Assembly (NCBI GenBank): GCA_963751105.1
Contig: CAVVTG010000002.1
Span: forward strand, 2,542,001-2,606,000
Direction: 5' to 3'
Source: JACVRW01 sp963751105
Lineage (GTDB): Bacteria; Actinomycetota; Thermoleophilia; Solirubrobacterales; Thermoleophilaceae
Length of the DNA: 64,000 nt
Position 1 is the first letter of the stretch. Each line of letters opens with the position of its first letter. The position numbers were made by a program, and so were the translations under genes. The notes beneath the pieces were generated by a model. It did not search any database. It was not told the origin of the DNA and saw only the letters and a program-made list of their open reading frames with translations. Below, piece by piece: positions 34,083 through 42,725 of the stretch.

Positions 34083-36401
34083 TCAGCAGAAGTCGTACGC
34101 GAACTCGGCGAAGTTGTTTGCCTCGTTGCTTTCGCCGACCTGGTTGAGTGGGTCGACCAGCGCTTGACGGACCTCGCAAGGCCTCGAGTAGGTCCGCGTC
34201 GCCGTCTGACCGACGGCGAGGCCCGGGAACTCGAAGTCCGTGGCGCCGGATGCGCTGCGGACGGTGACTCGGAACGGCCCCGCCGCGACATCGCCCTGGT
34301 TCCTCACCGTCACGTCGGTGCCCGTGAAGTTCGACGGCACGAGATCCGGCGCCCGGCCGGACACCGGCGGGGGCGGGTCGGGCGGAGGGCCGGGTGGGGG
34401 GCCCGGCGGCGACCCCGGCTGGGGTGGCGGGATGACCGTGAGCGTGCTGAGCCGGTAGGTCAGCTGGGCCCGGTCGCCGTTCTGCATGGGCAGCCGTCCG
34501 CGCAGAAGGGAGCCGCCCGTCACTCGCCGCCGGACGGAGGTCCCCAGCCGGTAGGCAACAGGCCGCGAGGTGTGGCGGTCGTAGTCGTTGACATCGCCGG
34601 TGTCGTTCGCTCCCCAGTCGTCCTCGCGCAGTTGTAGCCACACCCCGGCCACGTCGTCCGTGCGTTGGTCACGCGCGACGCCGGTTGCGGCCCACGACCG
34701 CCGCGACTTCTCGAGCCAGCGGTCGATGGTGCGGTCGCGCGCGATCACCTGGCCGTTGACGATCAGGGTCACACCTCGCAGCAACCACGCGCCGGAACTG
34801 CCATCGCTGCTCTTCTCGATGACCGCGCGATCGATGTCGCCGACGGTCAGCCCGTCACGGGTGGCGTCCCCGATCGGGACGCTGTAGCGGTCGTCGTCAC
34901 CGCGCTCGAAGTCGTCGTAGGCGGCTTTGTCCAGGGAGAACCGCAGCCTGCGGTTGATCCGCAGATACACGTCGTCGTCGGTGCCCGCCCCACTCCGGTT
35001 GCCGGTCTCGATGCGCACGACCATCGACGTCACCGGCGTGCTGGCCCGGTTGGGATCGGGAACGGATCGCAGCCACGTGAACGGCGCGTACGCCCGCGGG
35101 AAGTCGAAGTTATCCGCCCCGTTGATGATCGTCGAGGTGTATGGCTGGCCGCGTACGCGGGCGTTGGCGTAGATGTCGGCGTCGCCGACCGGGTCGCCGA
35201 GGCTCATGCCCCTGTAGTTGACGACCTCGAGCTTGACGAACCGCGTCAGTGCCTGGATCGCGCGGCTCGAGGGAAGGTCCGGATGGTCGGGCAGGTTGTC
35301 GGGGTAGATCCTCGCGGCACCGATGAGGCTTTGGAAGGCTCGGCGGTAGCGCGTTCGGCCGCCGGCGTGGTAGACGTCGACCGCCAACTTTGCGCTGCTG
35401 ACACTGCCGGCCTTGCCGGTGCGCGCTCCGCAGCTGATGACGGGCACGCACGGCTCGCCACCACCCTGCCAGTGCCCGGTGTGGCGCGAGATCTCGATCG
35501 CGCCCTCGAGGTCACGCGTGAGCGCCGGGGTGCGGGCCATCGACATCGCCCGGTTCCACAGCGGCTCGTCGCCCAGCCACGTCCTCATCGCCCGGACCCA
35601 CTGCCGGGTGGCGAAGTACGAGGTGATGTAAGCCCTTTGGAAGAAGGGCCGTCCCGGCCAGTCCTTGTTGAGCGCCTCCTCGAACTTGGGTGGACCGATA
35701 AGGGAGGGCACCTGGTGGGACCGCCAGTGGCCGTGGTCGCGTGGGATATCGCCCACGCCGGTGTACACCTCGCGATAGCCGACCAGCGTCTTGCGAACCT
35801 CGGGCGGGACGTCGAACCACGTCGGGTGGCTGCCGTAGCCGAGCGAAGCAATGTTCGGCCCGCCGAGCCCGAACTTGCCGAGACGAAGCTTCTCGACCCA
35901 GTTGCTGTGCGTGTAGAAGTCCTGGACCGCGTGCAGCGACATGCCGATCGCGCTCAGCACTTCCTCGGGTTCGTCCGTCTGCGAGTGGCGCAGGACCCCC
36001 TGGGTCATATTGATGAGCCGGTCCCACTCGCGTTCCACGCCCGCGGTCCTGCCGAGGTAGATATTGCTGCCCTGCTCGGCGTCGAAGTGCAGCCTCCGCG
36101 CGCCCTCCAGAACGTACTGCGGCCAGTTCTCGGGGGGCCGCAGCCCCAGCCGAGTGAGCCCGATCCAGAAGTTGGCGTGGCCCGAATAGGCGTTCTTGCC
36201 GGGGTTCGTGTAGTAGTCCACGAACCAGTTGTTCACCGCGGCGATGTCTGCGGACGCGGCGCCGAATCCCTCGGCGGTGAGCGCGTCCCGCGTCATGTCC
36301 ATGTGCGGCCCGGTGTCGAACGCCCGAGCCGGGGATGGCAGCGCCCAGAGCAGCGCTGCCAGGGCGACCGAGACGGCGAACAGAGGCTTGGTCGATCTCA
36401 T
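34083..36401 (-). CDS. Secreted zinc-phospholipase-C-like/HetC-type protein with CARDB domain
   Basis: A 772-residue exported protein (signal ALLWALPSPARA). The N-terminal 350 residues have the histidine layout of zinc phospholipase C/HET-C-like proteins: FDTGPHMDMTRDAL, RRLHFDAE and SLHAVQDFYTHSNWVE (HxxxDxxxH). The middle is beta-rich without a recognised family. A Pro/Gly-rich hinge (PPGPPPGPPPDPPPP) leads to a C-terminal CARDB domain (LVPSNFTGTDVTVRNQGD, NQVGESNEANN). Lipase or adhesion/matrix roles are possible. ATG 36401 is used because it opens the signal peptide; GTG 36419 is the alternative. Confidence 0.75.
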   Translation of the reverse strand: MRSTKPLFAVSVALAALLWALPSPARAFDTGPHMDMTRDALTAEGFGAASADIAAVNNWFVDYYTNPGKNAYSGHANFWIGLTRLGLRPPENWPQYVLEGARRLHFDAEQGSNIYLGRTAGVEREWDRLINMTQGVLRHSQTDEPEEVLSAIGMSLHAVQDFYTHSNWVEKLRLGKFGLGGPNIASLGYGSHPTWFDVPPEVRKTLVGYREVYTGVGDIPRDHGHWRSHQVPSLIGPPKFEEALNKDWPGRPFFQRAYITSYFATRQWVRAMRTWLGDEPLWNRAMSMARTPALTRDLEGAIEISRHTGHWQGGGEPCVPVISCGARTGKAGSVSSAKLAVDVYHAGGRTRYRRAFQSLIGAARIYPDNLPDHPDLPSSRAIQALTRFVKLEVVNYRGMSLGDPVGDADIYANARVRGQPYTSTIINGADNFDFPRAYAPFTWLRSVPDPNRASTPVTSMVVRIETGNRSGAGTDDDVYLRINRRLRFSLDKAAYDDFERGDDDRYSVPIGDATRDGLTVGDIDRAVIEKSSDGSSGAWLLRGVTLIVNGQVIARDRTIDRWLEKSRRSWAATGVARDQRTDDVAGVWLQLREDDWGANDTGDVNDYDRHTSRPVAYRLGTSVRRRVTGGSLLRGRLPMQNGDRAQLTYRLSTLTVIPPPQPGSPPGPPPGPPPDPPPPVSGRAPDLVPSNFTGTDVTVRNQGDVAAGPFRVTVRSASGATDFEFPGLAVGQTATRTYSRPCEVRQALVDPLNQVGESNEANNFAEFAYDFC

Positions 36402-36496
36402 GAGCTCAATCAGTCCCACAGCCGTGTGAGCCAGTGTGTGAGCTTGCGCATGAAGCCGAGGCAGCCGGCCCCACCGACCATCCCCCCGGTCCTCGT

Positions 36497-36910
36497 CTAG
36501 CCGGTGGTTGCGACCTCCGGTGGCACGACCTCTCGGAACTTTGCCGTGTCTGCGAACTGCCGAAACCGTGCGATCTTGCCGTCGCGCACGTCCCAGACGT
36601 GTACGACAGGGATATCCAGCTCCTTACCGGTCTCCTTGCCAGTCCCCGTGTAGCGCGTGACCGCGACCACGGTGTCTGCCTCGGCGATCAGTTGCTCCGG
36701 CGTAACCGCGAAACCCTCGACATCAGTGGTGATCGGGCCAAAGACGTGCTGCGCCACCGCTTCGCCGCCTCGGTGAACACCGCCGTAGGGCATGCCGTCG
36801 GCCTCGTGCCATTCGATGTCCTCTGCCATCGCGCCGAGCACCGCGGCAACATCGCCACGCGCAAAGGCCTCGTACACGTGCCTGATTGTCTGGACGCTCT
36901 GCTCCGTCAC
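36497..36910 (-). CDS. SnoaL/NTF2-like protein
   Basis: A 137-residue cone-shaped alpha+beta-barrel protein: TIRHVYEAFARGDVAAVLGAMAEDIEWHE, GGEAVAQHVFGP, VVHVWDVRDGKIARFRQFAD. These are standard for SnoaL-like/ketosteroid isomerase-like proteins. Activity unknown. GTG 36910 is preferred to ATG 36925 because a GGAGG site (36915-36919) sits just upstream. Confidence 0.87.
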   Translation of the reverse strand: MTEQSVQTIRHVYEAFARGDVAAVLGAMAEDIEWHEADGMPYGGVHRGGEAVAQHVFGPITTDVEGFAVTPEQLIAEADTVVAVTRYTGTGKETGKELDIPVVHVWDVRDGKIARFRQFADTAKFREVVPPEVATTG

Positions 36911-36930
36911 GAGTCCTCCCTCCACGGCGA

Positions 36931-37395
36931 CTAGCCCTCGGGATTCAGCCGGGCGCAGGCGCGCTCGATCTCGCGCTCGCCGGCGGCGAGGTTCGGCTCA
37001 TTGAGCCACTCCTCCGTAGTGCCATCGAACTTCAGGACACCCTTGAAGAAGAAGGGCAACTGCCCGCGGATCGAGACGATCACTTGCCCGTCCGGGGTGA
37101 CCCGGGTCGAGTCCGAGCCGACGTCCTTGACCCGGAAGCTTCCGAACTCGGAGGTGATGATTCCGGTCAGATTGGTCGTGAAGACTTCGAGTACTCCGCC
37201 GCCTTCGCGCAAGCGGGTTATTGAGCTGCCCGTCAGGTGGACGGTCGCCTCGACCCCGCACGCCTCGCTGAGGTCCTCGTCGACGAAGGTCTCGTCGATG
37301 TCCTCGCGGATGATGGTGGGCGGGGCGCCAGCAGCGGACGCCGGCACGAGGGCGGCGGCGGCACAGAGCGCCACAAGAGCCTTGGTAGTGGTCAT
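36931..37395 (-). CDS. Secreted hypothetical protein
   Basis: A 154-residue exported protein (signal TKALVALCAAAALVPASAAG). The mature part is beta-rich (EATVHLTGSSITRL, VFTTNLTGIITSEFG, GQVIVSIRGQLPFFFKGVLKF) and has two cysteines. It resembles small actinobacterial secreted proteins with no assigned function. ATG 37395 opens the signal peptide. Confidence 0.7.
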   Translation of the reverse strand: MTTTKALVALCAAAALVPASAAGAPPTIIREDIDETFVDEDLSEACGVEATVHLTGSSITRLREGGGVLEVFTTNLTGIITSEFGSFRVKDVGSDSTRVTPDGQVIVSIRGQLPFFFKGVLKFDGTTEEWLNEPNLAAGEREIERACARLNPEG

Positions 37396-37675
37396 GCGCG
37401 CGAGCCTCCCGCAGAAGCCCCACCGAGTCAAGGGAACAGGCGACTGGCCGGCCAGACGCGACAGGAAATCACTCGGCTGTCGATGACACGGGCCGTGGCG
37501 ACGTGCTCAGCGACGTAGGCACGGACGAGGATCGGCGCCGCCGCACTGTCGTGGTCGCTCTGGACGAGGAGCAGTGCGCCTCGCCCTGCTTGCGGAACTC
37601 GCGCCTTGCGCTAGGTCTTCAGTTCACGACAGACTTCGGACTGCGGGCCCGCACTCCTTGCCGGTTGCCGTCACA
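37396..37675. other. Gene-poor spacer
   Basis: 280 bp between two minus-strand genes. No coding frame, repeat or strong hairpin is convincing; a plus-strand open frame here has biased, shadow-like composition. Confidence 0.4.
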
Positions 37676-38449
37676 TCAACCACGGAAGGGTGCGAGCCGA
37701 ATGCTTAGGTCGCTCATGGCGAAGCGGTGCAGGTACCAGGCACGGCCACGAGGGACTTGCTTGGCCTCGGCTCGGAGAAGCCCGGCGAACTCCCGCTTGA
37801 AGCCCAACCGCGGGTACTCCTGGATGACGCTCCGGCGGACTGCATCGGGTATCTCGTTGCTGCGTAGGCCGAACACATCGACCGATGCGCCGGCAGATAG
37901 GAGGTAGGTCTCGGCACCGAATTCGAGGCCAACGCCGGGGGTGTGGTGCATGGCGATCGCGTTAGCAACGAGCTCGCGGGTATCGGCAGGCACGCGGTGG
38001 CTGTCGGTGAAATCGCGTGCCACCGCGGCGCTGCGAACCGTGAAGTCGACATCGGGCACCGGGCTCGGGATCCCGGTGTCGTGGAACATTGCAGCCAGGT
38101 ACAGGAGCTCACGGTCGAACGTGATCCCGTGAAGCGCGGCGATGGCCGCGCCCCACGTGTAGGCACGACTGGAATGGTTGAGGAGTGCCGGTGTCAAGAG
38201 GTCCTGCGCCGCGACCTCGGCATCTCTTGCTAGAGGGGAGTCGGGGGGCACCAGACTCGCCGGATCGATGGAACTCCGGCGTCCCGAGTGCATTCGGAGC
38301 ACCATCGCGAGACGGCCGGCAAGAATGCTGAGCTCCCCCCGCAGCAGGGGCCGGGCAAGTGTGAGGCATTCCCGAGCGGTCAGCACTCCCCCAGTGCGTT
38401 CGGTCCATCCAATGGATCCGATCGGATCGGTGGGTCGTGGCTGGCTCAT
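37676..38449 (-). CDS. HD domain metal-dependent hydrolase
   Basis: A 257-residue HD-superfamily protein: a first His near SSRAYTWGAAIA, the FHDTG signature, an AMHHTPG second pair and a VDVFGLRSNEI helix. The pattern is closest to cyanamide-hydratase-like HD proteins. HD proteins bind two metals and cleave phosphoesters or hydrate small substrates. It follows the cyclase-YHS gene after 49 bp on the same strand, so it could degrade a nucleotide signal, but that is inference. Confidence 0.82.
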   Translation of the reverse strand: MSQPRPTDPIGSIGWTERTGGVLTARECLTLARPLLRGELSILAGRLAMVLRMHSGRRSSIDPASLVPPDSPLARDAEVAAQDLLTPALLNHSSRAYTWGAAIAALHGITFDRELLYLAAMFHDTGIPSPVPDVDFTVRSAAVARDFTDSHRVPADTRELVANAIAMHHTPGVGLEFGAETYLLSAGASVDVFGLRSNEIPDAVRRSVIQEYPRLGFKREFAGLLRAEAKQVPRGRAWYLHRFAMSDLSIRLAPFRG

Positions 38450-38498
38450 GGGGCCTCTCAGTTCGGTGGTGTCGCGGTCAGGTGGGGGGACAAGCACG

Positions 38499-39248
38499 TC
38501 AACTGCTCACCACGTAGCGCTCGGGGTCGCGAGCGAACTCGCCGGCGCAGGCGAGCGTGCAGAAGAAGTAAGCAGTGTCCTCGTGCATGAGGCGGCCGGC
38601 TGCGCGGTCGGGATCCACGATCATGTGGCAAACCGGATCCACTGGAAGGTCTCCCTGAACCGCCTGGCCTGTTCGAACGGCGGCGAATAACTCCACAGGC
38701 TCGCGAACATTGCGCAGGACTGTGCGTCCGCGCGGCTCGTAGAAGACGCCCTCGAGCTCAGGTACGAGCGCAGCCGTCTGCGCAGTCACCAGGACCTCGC
38801 CGCCGGTCGCCATTCCGGAAACCCGCGCGGCGAGATTCACGGTCGCCCCGAAGTAGTCGCCGTCGCGTTCGATGGCGCTTCCGTGATGGAGACCGACGCG
38901 CACCGCCGGAGCTCCGTGGCCTCGCATGAGCCCGTGCGTGATGTCCAGGCCGAGAAGAATTGCCTCGCCCGGGTCCGGGATGCGCAGCATGATCGCATCG
39001 CCGATCGTCTTCACGTGAGAAGCCCCGGCCGGCAGCTCCGCCCTGACGGCGTGGCAAAAGTCGGCGACCAAGGTCGCCGCTTCCTCGTCGCCATGGGCTT
39101 CGGTCAGGGCGGTGAAGCCGGCAATGTCGGCAAAGAGAAAGGTGGCCGCGGGGTGGGTCAGGGAGCCGAGGTCTCCTACTCGTCGACGTTGAAGCTGAAC
39201 ATCATTCCGCTCTCGTGGTGCTCGGCGATATGGCAGTGCGCCATCCAC
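38499..39248 (-). CDS. Class III nucleotidyl cyclase fused to YHS domain
   Basis: A 249-residue protein. The catalytic domain has LFADIAGFTAL (metal Asp), HVKTIGDAIML (substrate Lys and metal Asp) and NLAARVSGMA (Asn/Arg), so it is predicted active on ATP. The C-terminal 45 residues (DPVCHMIVDP ... YFFCTLACAGEF) are a YHS domain, a short cysteine module found in copper and heavy-metal proteins. ATG 39248 lies 73 bp inside the multicopper oxidase gene. The first recognisable residues start only after that gene's stop, so the start is uncertain. A metal-responsive cyclase is plausible. Confidence 0.83.
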   Translation of the reverse strand: MDGALPYRRAPRERNDVQLQRRRVGDLGSLTHPAATFLFADIAGFTALTEAHGDEEAATLVADFCHAVRAELPAGASHVKTIGDAIMLRIPDPGEAILLGLDITHGLMRGHGAPAVRVGLHHGSAIERDGDYFGATVNLAARVSGMATGGEVLVTAQTAALVPELEGVFYEPRGRTVLRNVREPVELFAAVRTGQAVQGDLPVDPVCHMIVDPDRAAGRLMHEDTAYFFCTLACAGEFARDPERYVVSS

Positions 39249-40873
39249 ACCCCGGCGTTCGTGACGTCGAGCAGGATGTCGATCGTCTCGCCGGTCCGGA
39301 TCAGCACCGTGTCCTTCCAGACGAGATTGGGCTCGACCACCCCGTCGCGGCTCAGGATCAAGAAGCGTCCCGCACCGTGGACGTGGAACGGGTGGTGCAT
39401 CGGGTGGTCGCCGGCCATCTCATTCAGGAGCCGGACCTTGACTTTGTCGCCGACGCGGAAGCGCCAATCGATCGCCGCGTTCTCAGCCCCCGTGTCGCGG
39501 TCGATCAACTTCCAGCGCATGTTGGCCGGCGTGGTGAGTCGGTTGACGTCGACCATGTCGTCTTCCCACTCGATGCCGCCGGCCGCGGCGTGCTCGTGCT
39601 CGTGCTGATGGTGTTCATGCCCACCACCGGCCTCGGCGACGAGCTGCGAGGGCAGCAGCTTCATCCCGCAGGTTGGACAGTGCCCCGGCTCGTCGCTGAC
39701 GACCTCGGGGTGCATCGGGCAGGTGTAGGTCGTCGCCGGCGCCTCGACTGCCAGCAGCTTCATGCCGCACTCTGGGCAATGGCCCGGCTCCTCGCTCACC
39801 ACCTCTGGGTGCATTGGGCAGGCGTACACGATCGGGCCGTCGCCCTCGGGCGCTGCCATGTCCATCTCAGCAAGGAAGGCCAAGGTCTTGTCGGGCTCGG
39901 ACTCGAAATAGGGTGTCACCGAGTCGCGCACCGCCGACATGTCCGCATTCGTGCGCAAGAGCTCGAACTGCCCCCCTAGGAGCTGCTCGGCCCCCTGGTC
40001 GCTGACCTCGATCGCGGCCAGCGGATAGACCCGATCCGGGGTGCGATGCTCGAGCGTGAGCGCACCGGCTTGCTCAAACAGCACGTCGACCACTACTCGC
40101 TCCGACGGAGCGAGGATCACGTCGTCGACGAACTGCTCGTGCTCGACACGGCCGCTGTCGCCGCCGACCAGCTTCATCCGCGCTCCCGGCAGAGCGACCT
40201 TGAAGACGCGGGTGTTGGCGGTGTTGGTCAGGTAGAAGCGCACGACCTCGCCCAGCTGGGCTGACAGCGACAGCTCGGTCTCGCCGTTGACGAGCAGGAC
40301 ATCGCCGAAGCGGCCCATCGCCGCGTAAGTCGTCTCGGCCCGGCTGAACGGGGCGACCTTGCCGCCTTCCAAGAGGATGTCGTCAAGGGTCAGGGTCAGC
40401 TCGCGGTGCGCTGACGGCCAGTAGTCCGGATCGGTCGGCTCAACGAGGCAGTTTCCGTACAGGCCCATCTCCTGGCCGTAGTCCTCGCGGATGTGCGGGT
40501 GATACCAGTACACGCCGGGGTCGGGGAAGCTCACGCGAGCGGTAAAGCTCTCGCCGACGGCCATCGGCTGCTGCGTCTGATGGGTTCCGTCGTACTGGTT
40601 CTCGAGCCGAAGGCCATGCCAGTGGACCGTCGCCTCCAGATCGCCCTGGTTCTCGGCGTGGACGACGATCTCCGAGCCTTCCTTCACCTTCAGGGTCGGA
40701 CCGGGGATGGAGCCGTTGTAGGCCAGCATTCGCACCCTGCTGCCGGCAAGGTCTTTGACGACAGGGGCGATGCGGAGGTCGAACTCCTGCCCGTCGGCCA
40801 GCTCGACGGTTTCTGAGGGCGTGGTCTCCGGCAGTCCTTCGGTATCGGTCGGGAAGCGGTCTGCGGTGCTCAT
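39176..40873 (-). CDS. Multicopper oxidase with inserted heavy-metal-binding domains
   Basis: A 565-residue three-cupredoxin oxidase. Copper motifs are HWHGL (near 83), YHPHIREDYGQEMG (near 122), HPMHHPFHVHG (near 490) and HCHIAEHHESGMM (near 545), giving type 1, 2 and 3 sites. Between cupredoxins 2 and 3 are two tandem heavy-metal-binding domains (YACPMHPEVVSEEPGHCPEC and YTCPMHPEVVSDEPGHCPTC, near 347 and 379) and a His-rich run (GHEHHQHEHEH). No export signal is seen. It may oxidise Cu(I) or another metal. ATG overlaps the upstream stop (40870-40873). Confidence 0.9.
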   Translation of the reverse strand: MSTADRFPTDTEGLPETTPSETVELADGQEFDLRIAPVVKDLAGSRVRMLAYNGSIPGPTLKVKEGSEIVVHAENQGDLEATVHWHGLRLENQYDGTHQTQQPMAVGESFTARVSFPDPGVYWYHPHIREDYGQEMGLYGNCLVEPTDPDYWPSAHRELTLTLDDILLEGGKVAPFSRAETTYAAMGRFGDVLLVNGETELSLSAQLGEVVRFYLTNTANTRVFKVALPGARMKLVGGDSGRVEHEQFVDDVILAPSERVVVDVLFEQAGALTLEHRTPDRVYPLAAIEVSDQGAEQLLGGQFELLRTNADMSAVRDSVTPYFESEPDKTLAFLAEMDMAAPEGDGPIVYACPMHPEVVSEEPGHCPECGMKLLAVEAPATTYTCPMHPEVVSDEPGHCPTCGMKLLPSQLVAEAGGGHEHHQHEHEHAAAGGIEWEDDMVDVNRLTTPANMRWKLIDRDTGAENAAIDWRFRVGDKVKVRLLNEMAGDHPMHHPFHVHGAGRFLILSRDGVVEPNLVWKDTVLIRTGETIDILLDVTNAGVWMAHCHIAEHHESGMMFSFNVDE

Positions 40874-41970
40874 GCTGTCCTCGTCTTCGTTGCATTCGGG
40901 GCGGGAGCGTGCTCGCGGAGGGCGGCTATCTGCCCCGCCAGGTACTCGGCGTCTTCCTTGACAAACCCGATCAGGGCCGAGCCACGCGTGTACTGCCAAG
41001 GCAAGCCGATGAAGAACAAACCCGGCGACTCGGTCACCCCACGCTCGTGGAGGACGTTGCCGGCCTCGTCGAACACCGGAAGGTCGACCCACGAATGGTC
41101 GAGCCAGAACCCGGTCGCCCAGATCACGGTCTCGACCTCCTGCTTGGTGCCGTCGCTGAAGGTCACCGTTGACCCGGAGGCGTCAAGCGCCCGCGGGTGA
41201 AAGGCGATCCCGAGGCGCTTCAGGGTGCGGGGGCGGTGCCCGATCAGGGTGTCCTCGTTCTTCCGCAGTCGCTTACCGATCCGGGTGTCCCTGCTCTTGC
41301 GGATCAGGCCGGTCTTGTCGAGGTACCAGAACAGGTCGCGCCCGAGGATCCGCTGTGGCAATGGCTTCTGCTCTGTGCCGATCGAGATGTGGGTCTCGTG
41401 AGAGCCCGACAACTCTTCGGCGATCTGATAGCCGGTGTTGCCACCACCGACGACGAGCACCCGGCCGTCGCCGATGTCTCCCGGTGAGCGGTACGCGGTG
41501 CTGTGCAGGTGTGCCACCTCCGGCCCCAGCCCCTCAGCAATCGGCGGGATGACCGGCGTCTGGAATGGCCCGGTTGCGATGACCACCTGGTCAGCTTCGA
41601 TCGAGCGATCGTCGAGCTCCACGAGGTAGCGGCCATCCGATGCGCGCACAGCATGAACCCGACTCCCAAGCTCCAGCGGCAGCTTGAAGCGCCTGGCGTA
41701 GTCGGTCAGGTAATCCGCGACCTCGTTCTTGGTGGGATAGCGGTCGGGGTCGCCGGGAAAGGGCATCCCCGGCAGCGAGTCGTAGCGCGCCGAGGTGAAC
41801 AGCTTCAGCGAATCCCACCGATCGCGCCATGCGGCCGCCGGCTCGGAAGCCGCCTCCACAATCGTGAAGTCCAGGCCCTGTTTAGCTAGGTGATAGCCGA
41901 TCGCCAGGCCAGCCTGGCTACCTCCCACCACGACCGCGTCGTGGCTCCGCGTCACGGGTGTATTGCTCAT
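40870..41970 (-). CDS. Flavin-containing monooxygenase-like NAD(P)/FAD oxidoreductase
   Basis: A 366-residue flavoprotein: FAD motif VVGGSQAGLAIGYHL, WRDRWDSLKLFTSARYDSLPG, a second Rossmann VVGGGNTGYQIAEEL, ATGFWLDHSW and GLPWQYTRGSALIGFV. This is the CzcO/FMO-like group often found near metal-resistance genes. ATG 41970 with an AAGGA site. First gene of a coupled operon with the multicopper oxidase and cyclase-YHS genes. Substrate unknown. Confidence 0.88.
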   Translation of the reverse strand: MSNTPVTRSHDAVVVGGSQAGLAIGYHLAKQGLDFTIVEAASEPAAAWRDRWDSLKLFTSARYDSLPGMPFPGDPDRYPTKNEVADYLTDYARRFKLPLELGSRVHAVRASDGRYLVELDDRSIEADQVVIATGPFQTPVIPPIAEGLGPEVAHLHSTAYRSPGDIGDGRVLVVGGGNTGYQIAEELSGSHETHISIGTEQKPLPQRILGRDLFWYLDKTGLIRKSRDTRIGKRLRKNEDTLIGHRPRTLKRLGIAFHPRALDASGSTVTFSDGTKQEVETVIWATGFWLDHSWVDLPVFDEAGNVLHERGVTESPGLFFIGLPWQYTRGSALIGFVKEDAEYLAGQIAALREHAPAPNATKTRTA

Positions 41971-42122
41971 GCGATTGATCCTTATAGGCCCGAACGGCGG
42001 CCCGTGCAACCTCTCGCGAGGATAGCTGCGACCGCCATGTTTGACTCGGGCGGACGCCGCCCTCAGATCATCATCAGAAGTCGGTCGCGTCGCGGCCGCA
42101 ACTCGCGCGAAGCGACAATGCG

Positions 42123-42521
42123 CTACCGGGCGGAGTCGTCGGTCCTAGCCTCTTGTGTTCCGGGCCCGCCGCCCGCTGCGACCCACCTGACGGTCCGCTC
42201 GCGAGTGTCGCACGCAACCCGCACGGCGGGGTAACAGGCATCCTGGCCGACGTATTCGTTGAAGCCGCTGAGGTCTTGCTCGTCGCCGGGAACGAACGCC
42301 CGGATGTGCCAGCGCACGAGGCAGGCCCGCGGTCCGCAACGCAGCACCCGGTAGTCAAGTAGTTGGATCGTCCCACCGGTGTGGAGCTGGCGCTCCCAGT
42401 ACCGCACGACCTTGCCACGATCAGCGGCCTGGGCTTCGGCCCCGACGGCGACGGTGAGTACGGCGACTAGTACCAGCAGCGCAACCCGCCGGTAGCCGAG
42501 TGTCCGTTTGACCTGTCTCAT
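42123..42521 (-). CDS. Secreted hypothetical protein
   Basis: A 132-residue protein with a signal peptide (VALLVLVAVLTVAVGAEAQA). The mature part begins ADRGKVVRYWERQLHTGG and has four cysteines in a mixed beta layout (VLRCGPRACLVRWHI, QDACYPAVRVACDT). No family recognised. ATG 42521 chosen as it opens the signal; GTG-like upstream extension to 42536 is possible. Confidence 0.65.
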   Translation of the reverse strand: MRQVKRTLGYRRVALLVLVAVLTVAVGAEAQAADRGKVVRYWERQLHTGGTIQLLDYRVLRCGPRACLVRWHIRAFVPGDEQDLSGFNEYVGQDACYPAVRVACDTRERTVRWVAAGGGPGTQEARTDDSAR

Positions 42522-42557
42522 GGGCGCGCCCCGCACTGGTTGGGAGGTTGTCGACCT

Positions 42558-42569
42558 TAACCCGGGTTA
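42558..42569. promoter_or_regulatory. Perfect 12-bp palindrome, candidate operator
   Basis: TAACCCGGGTTA lies between the divergent secreted-protein and MFS genes, 37 bp upstream of the former. Candidate repressor site; no regulator gene adjoins it. Confidence 0.4.
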
Positions 42570-42725
42570 GGGCTGTCGGTTGCGCAGCCCTCGTTCTCGC
42601 GTATGGCGATAGCGGCCGACGTGACGGTGTCCGCGGCCGAGTCATCGGTCACCCGTGTCGGGTGGTTGTGAGAAGCTCCGCCGTCATCGGCGCGTCGGTC
42701 AGCGCGCGCCCGCCGGTAAGCGGCC

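Noticed and set aside
37503..37907. Plus-strand 134-codon frame
   Set aside because: Overlaps the HD gene antisense and has shadow-like composition.
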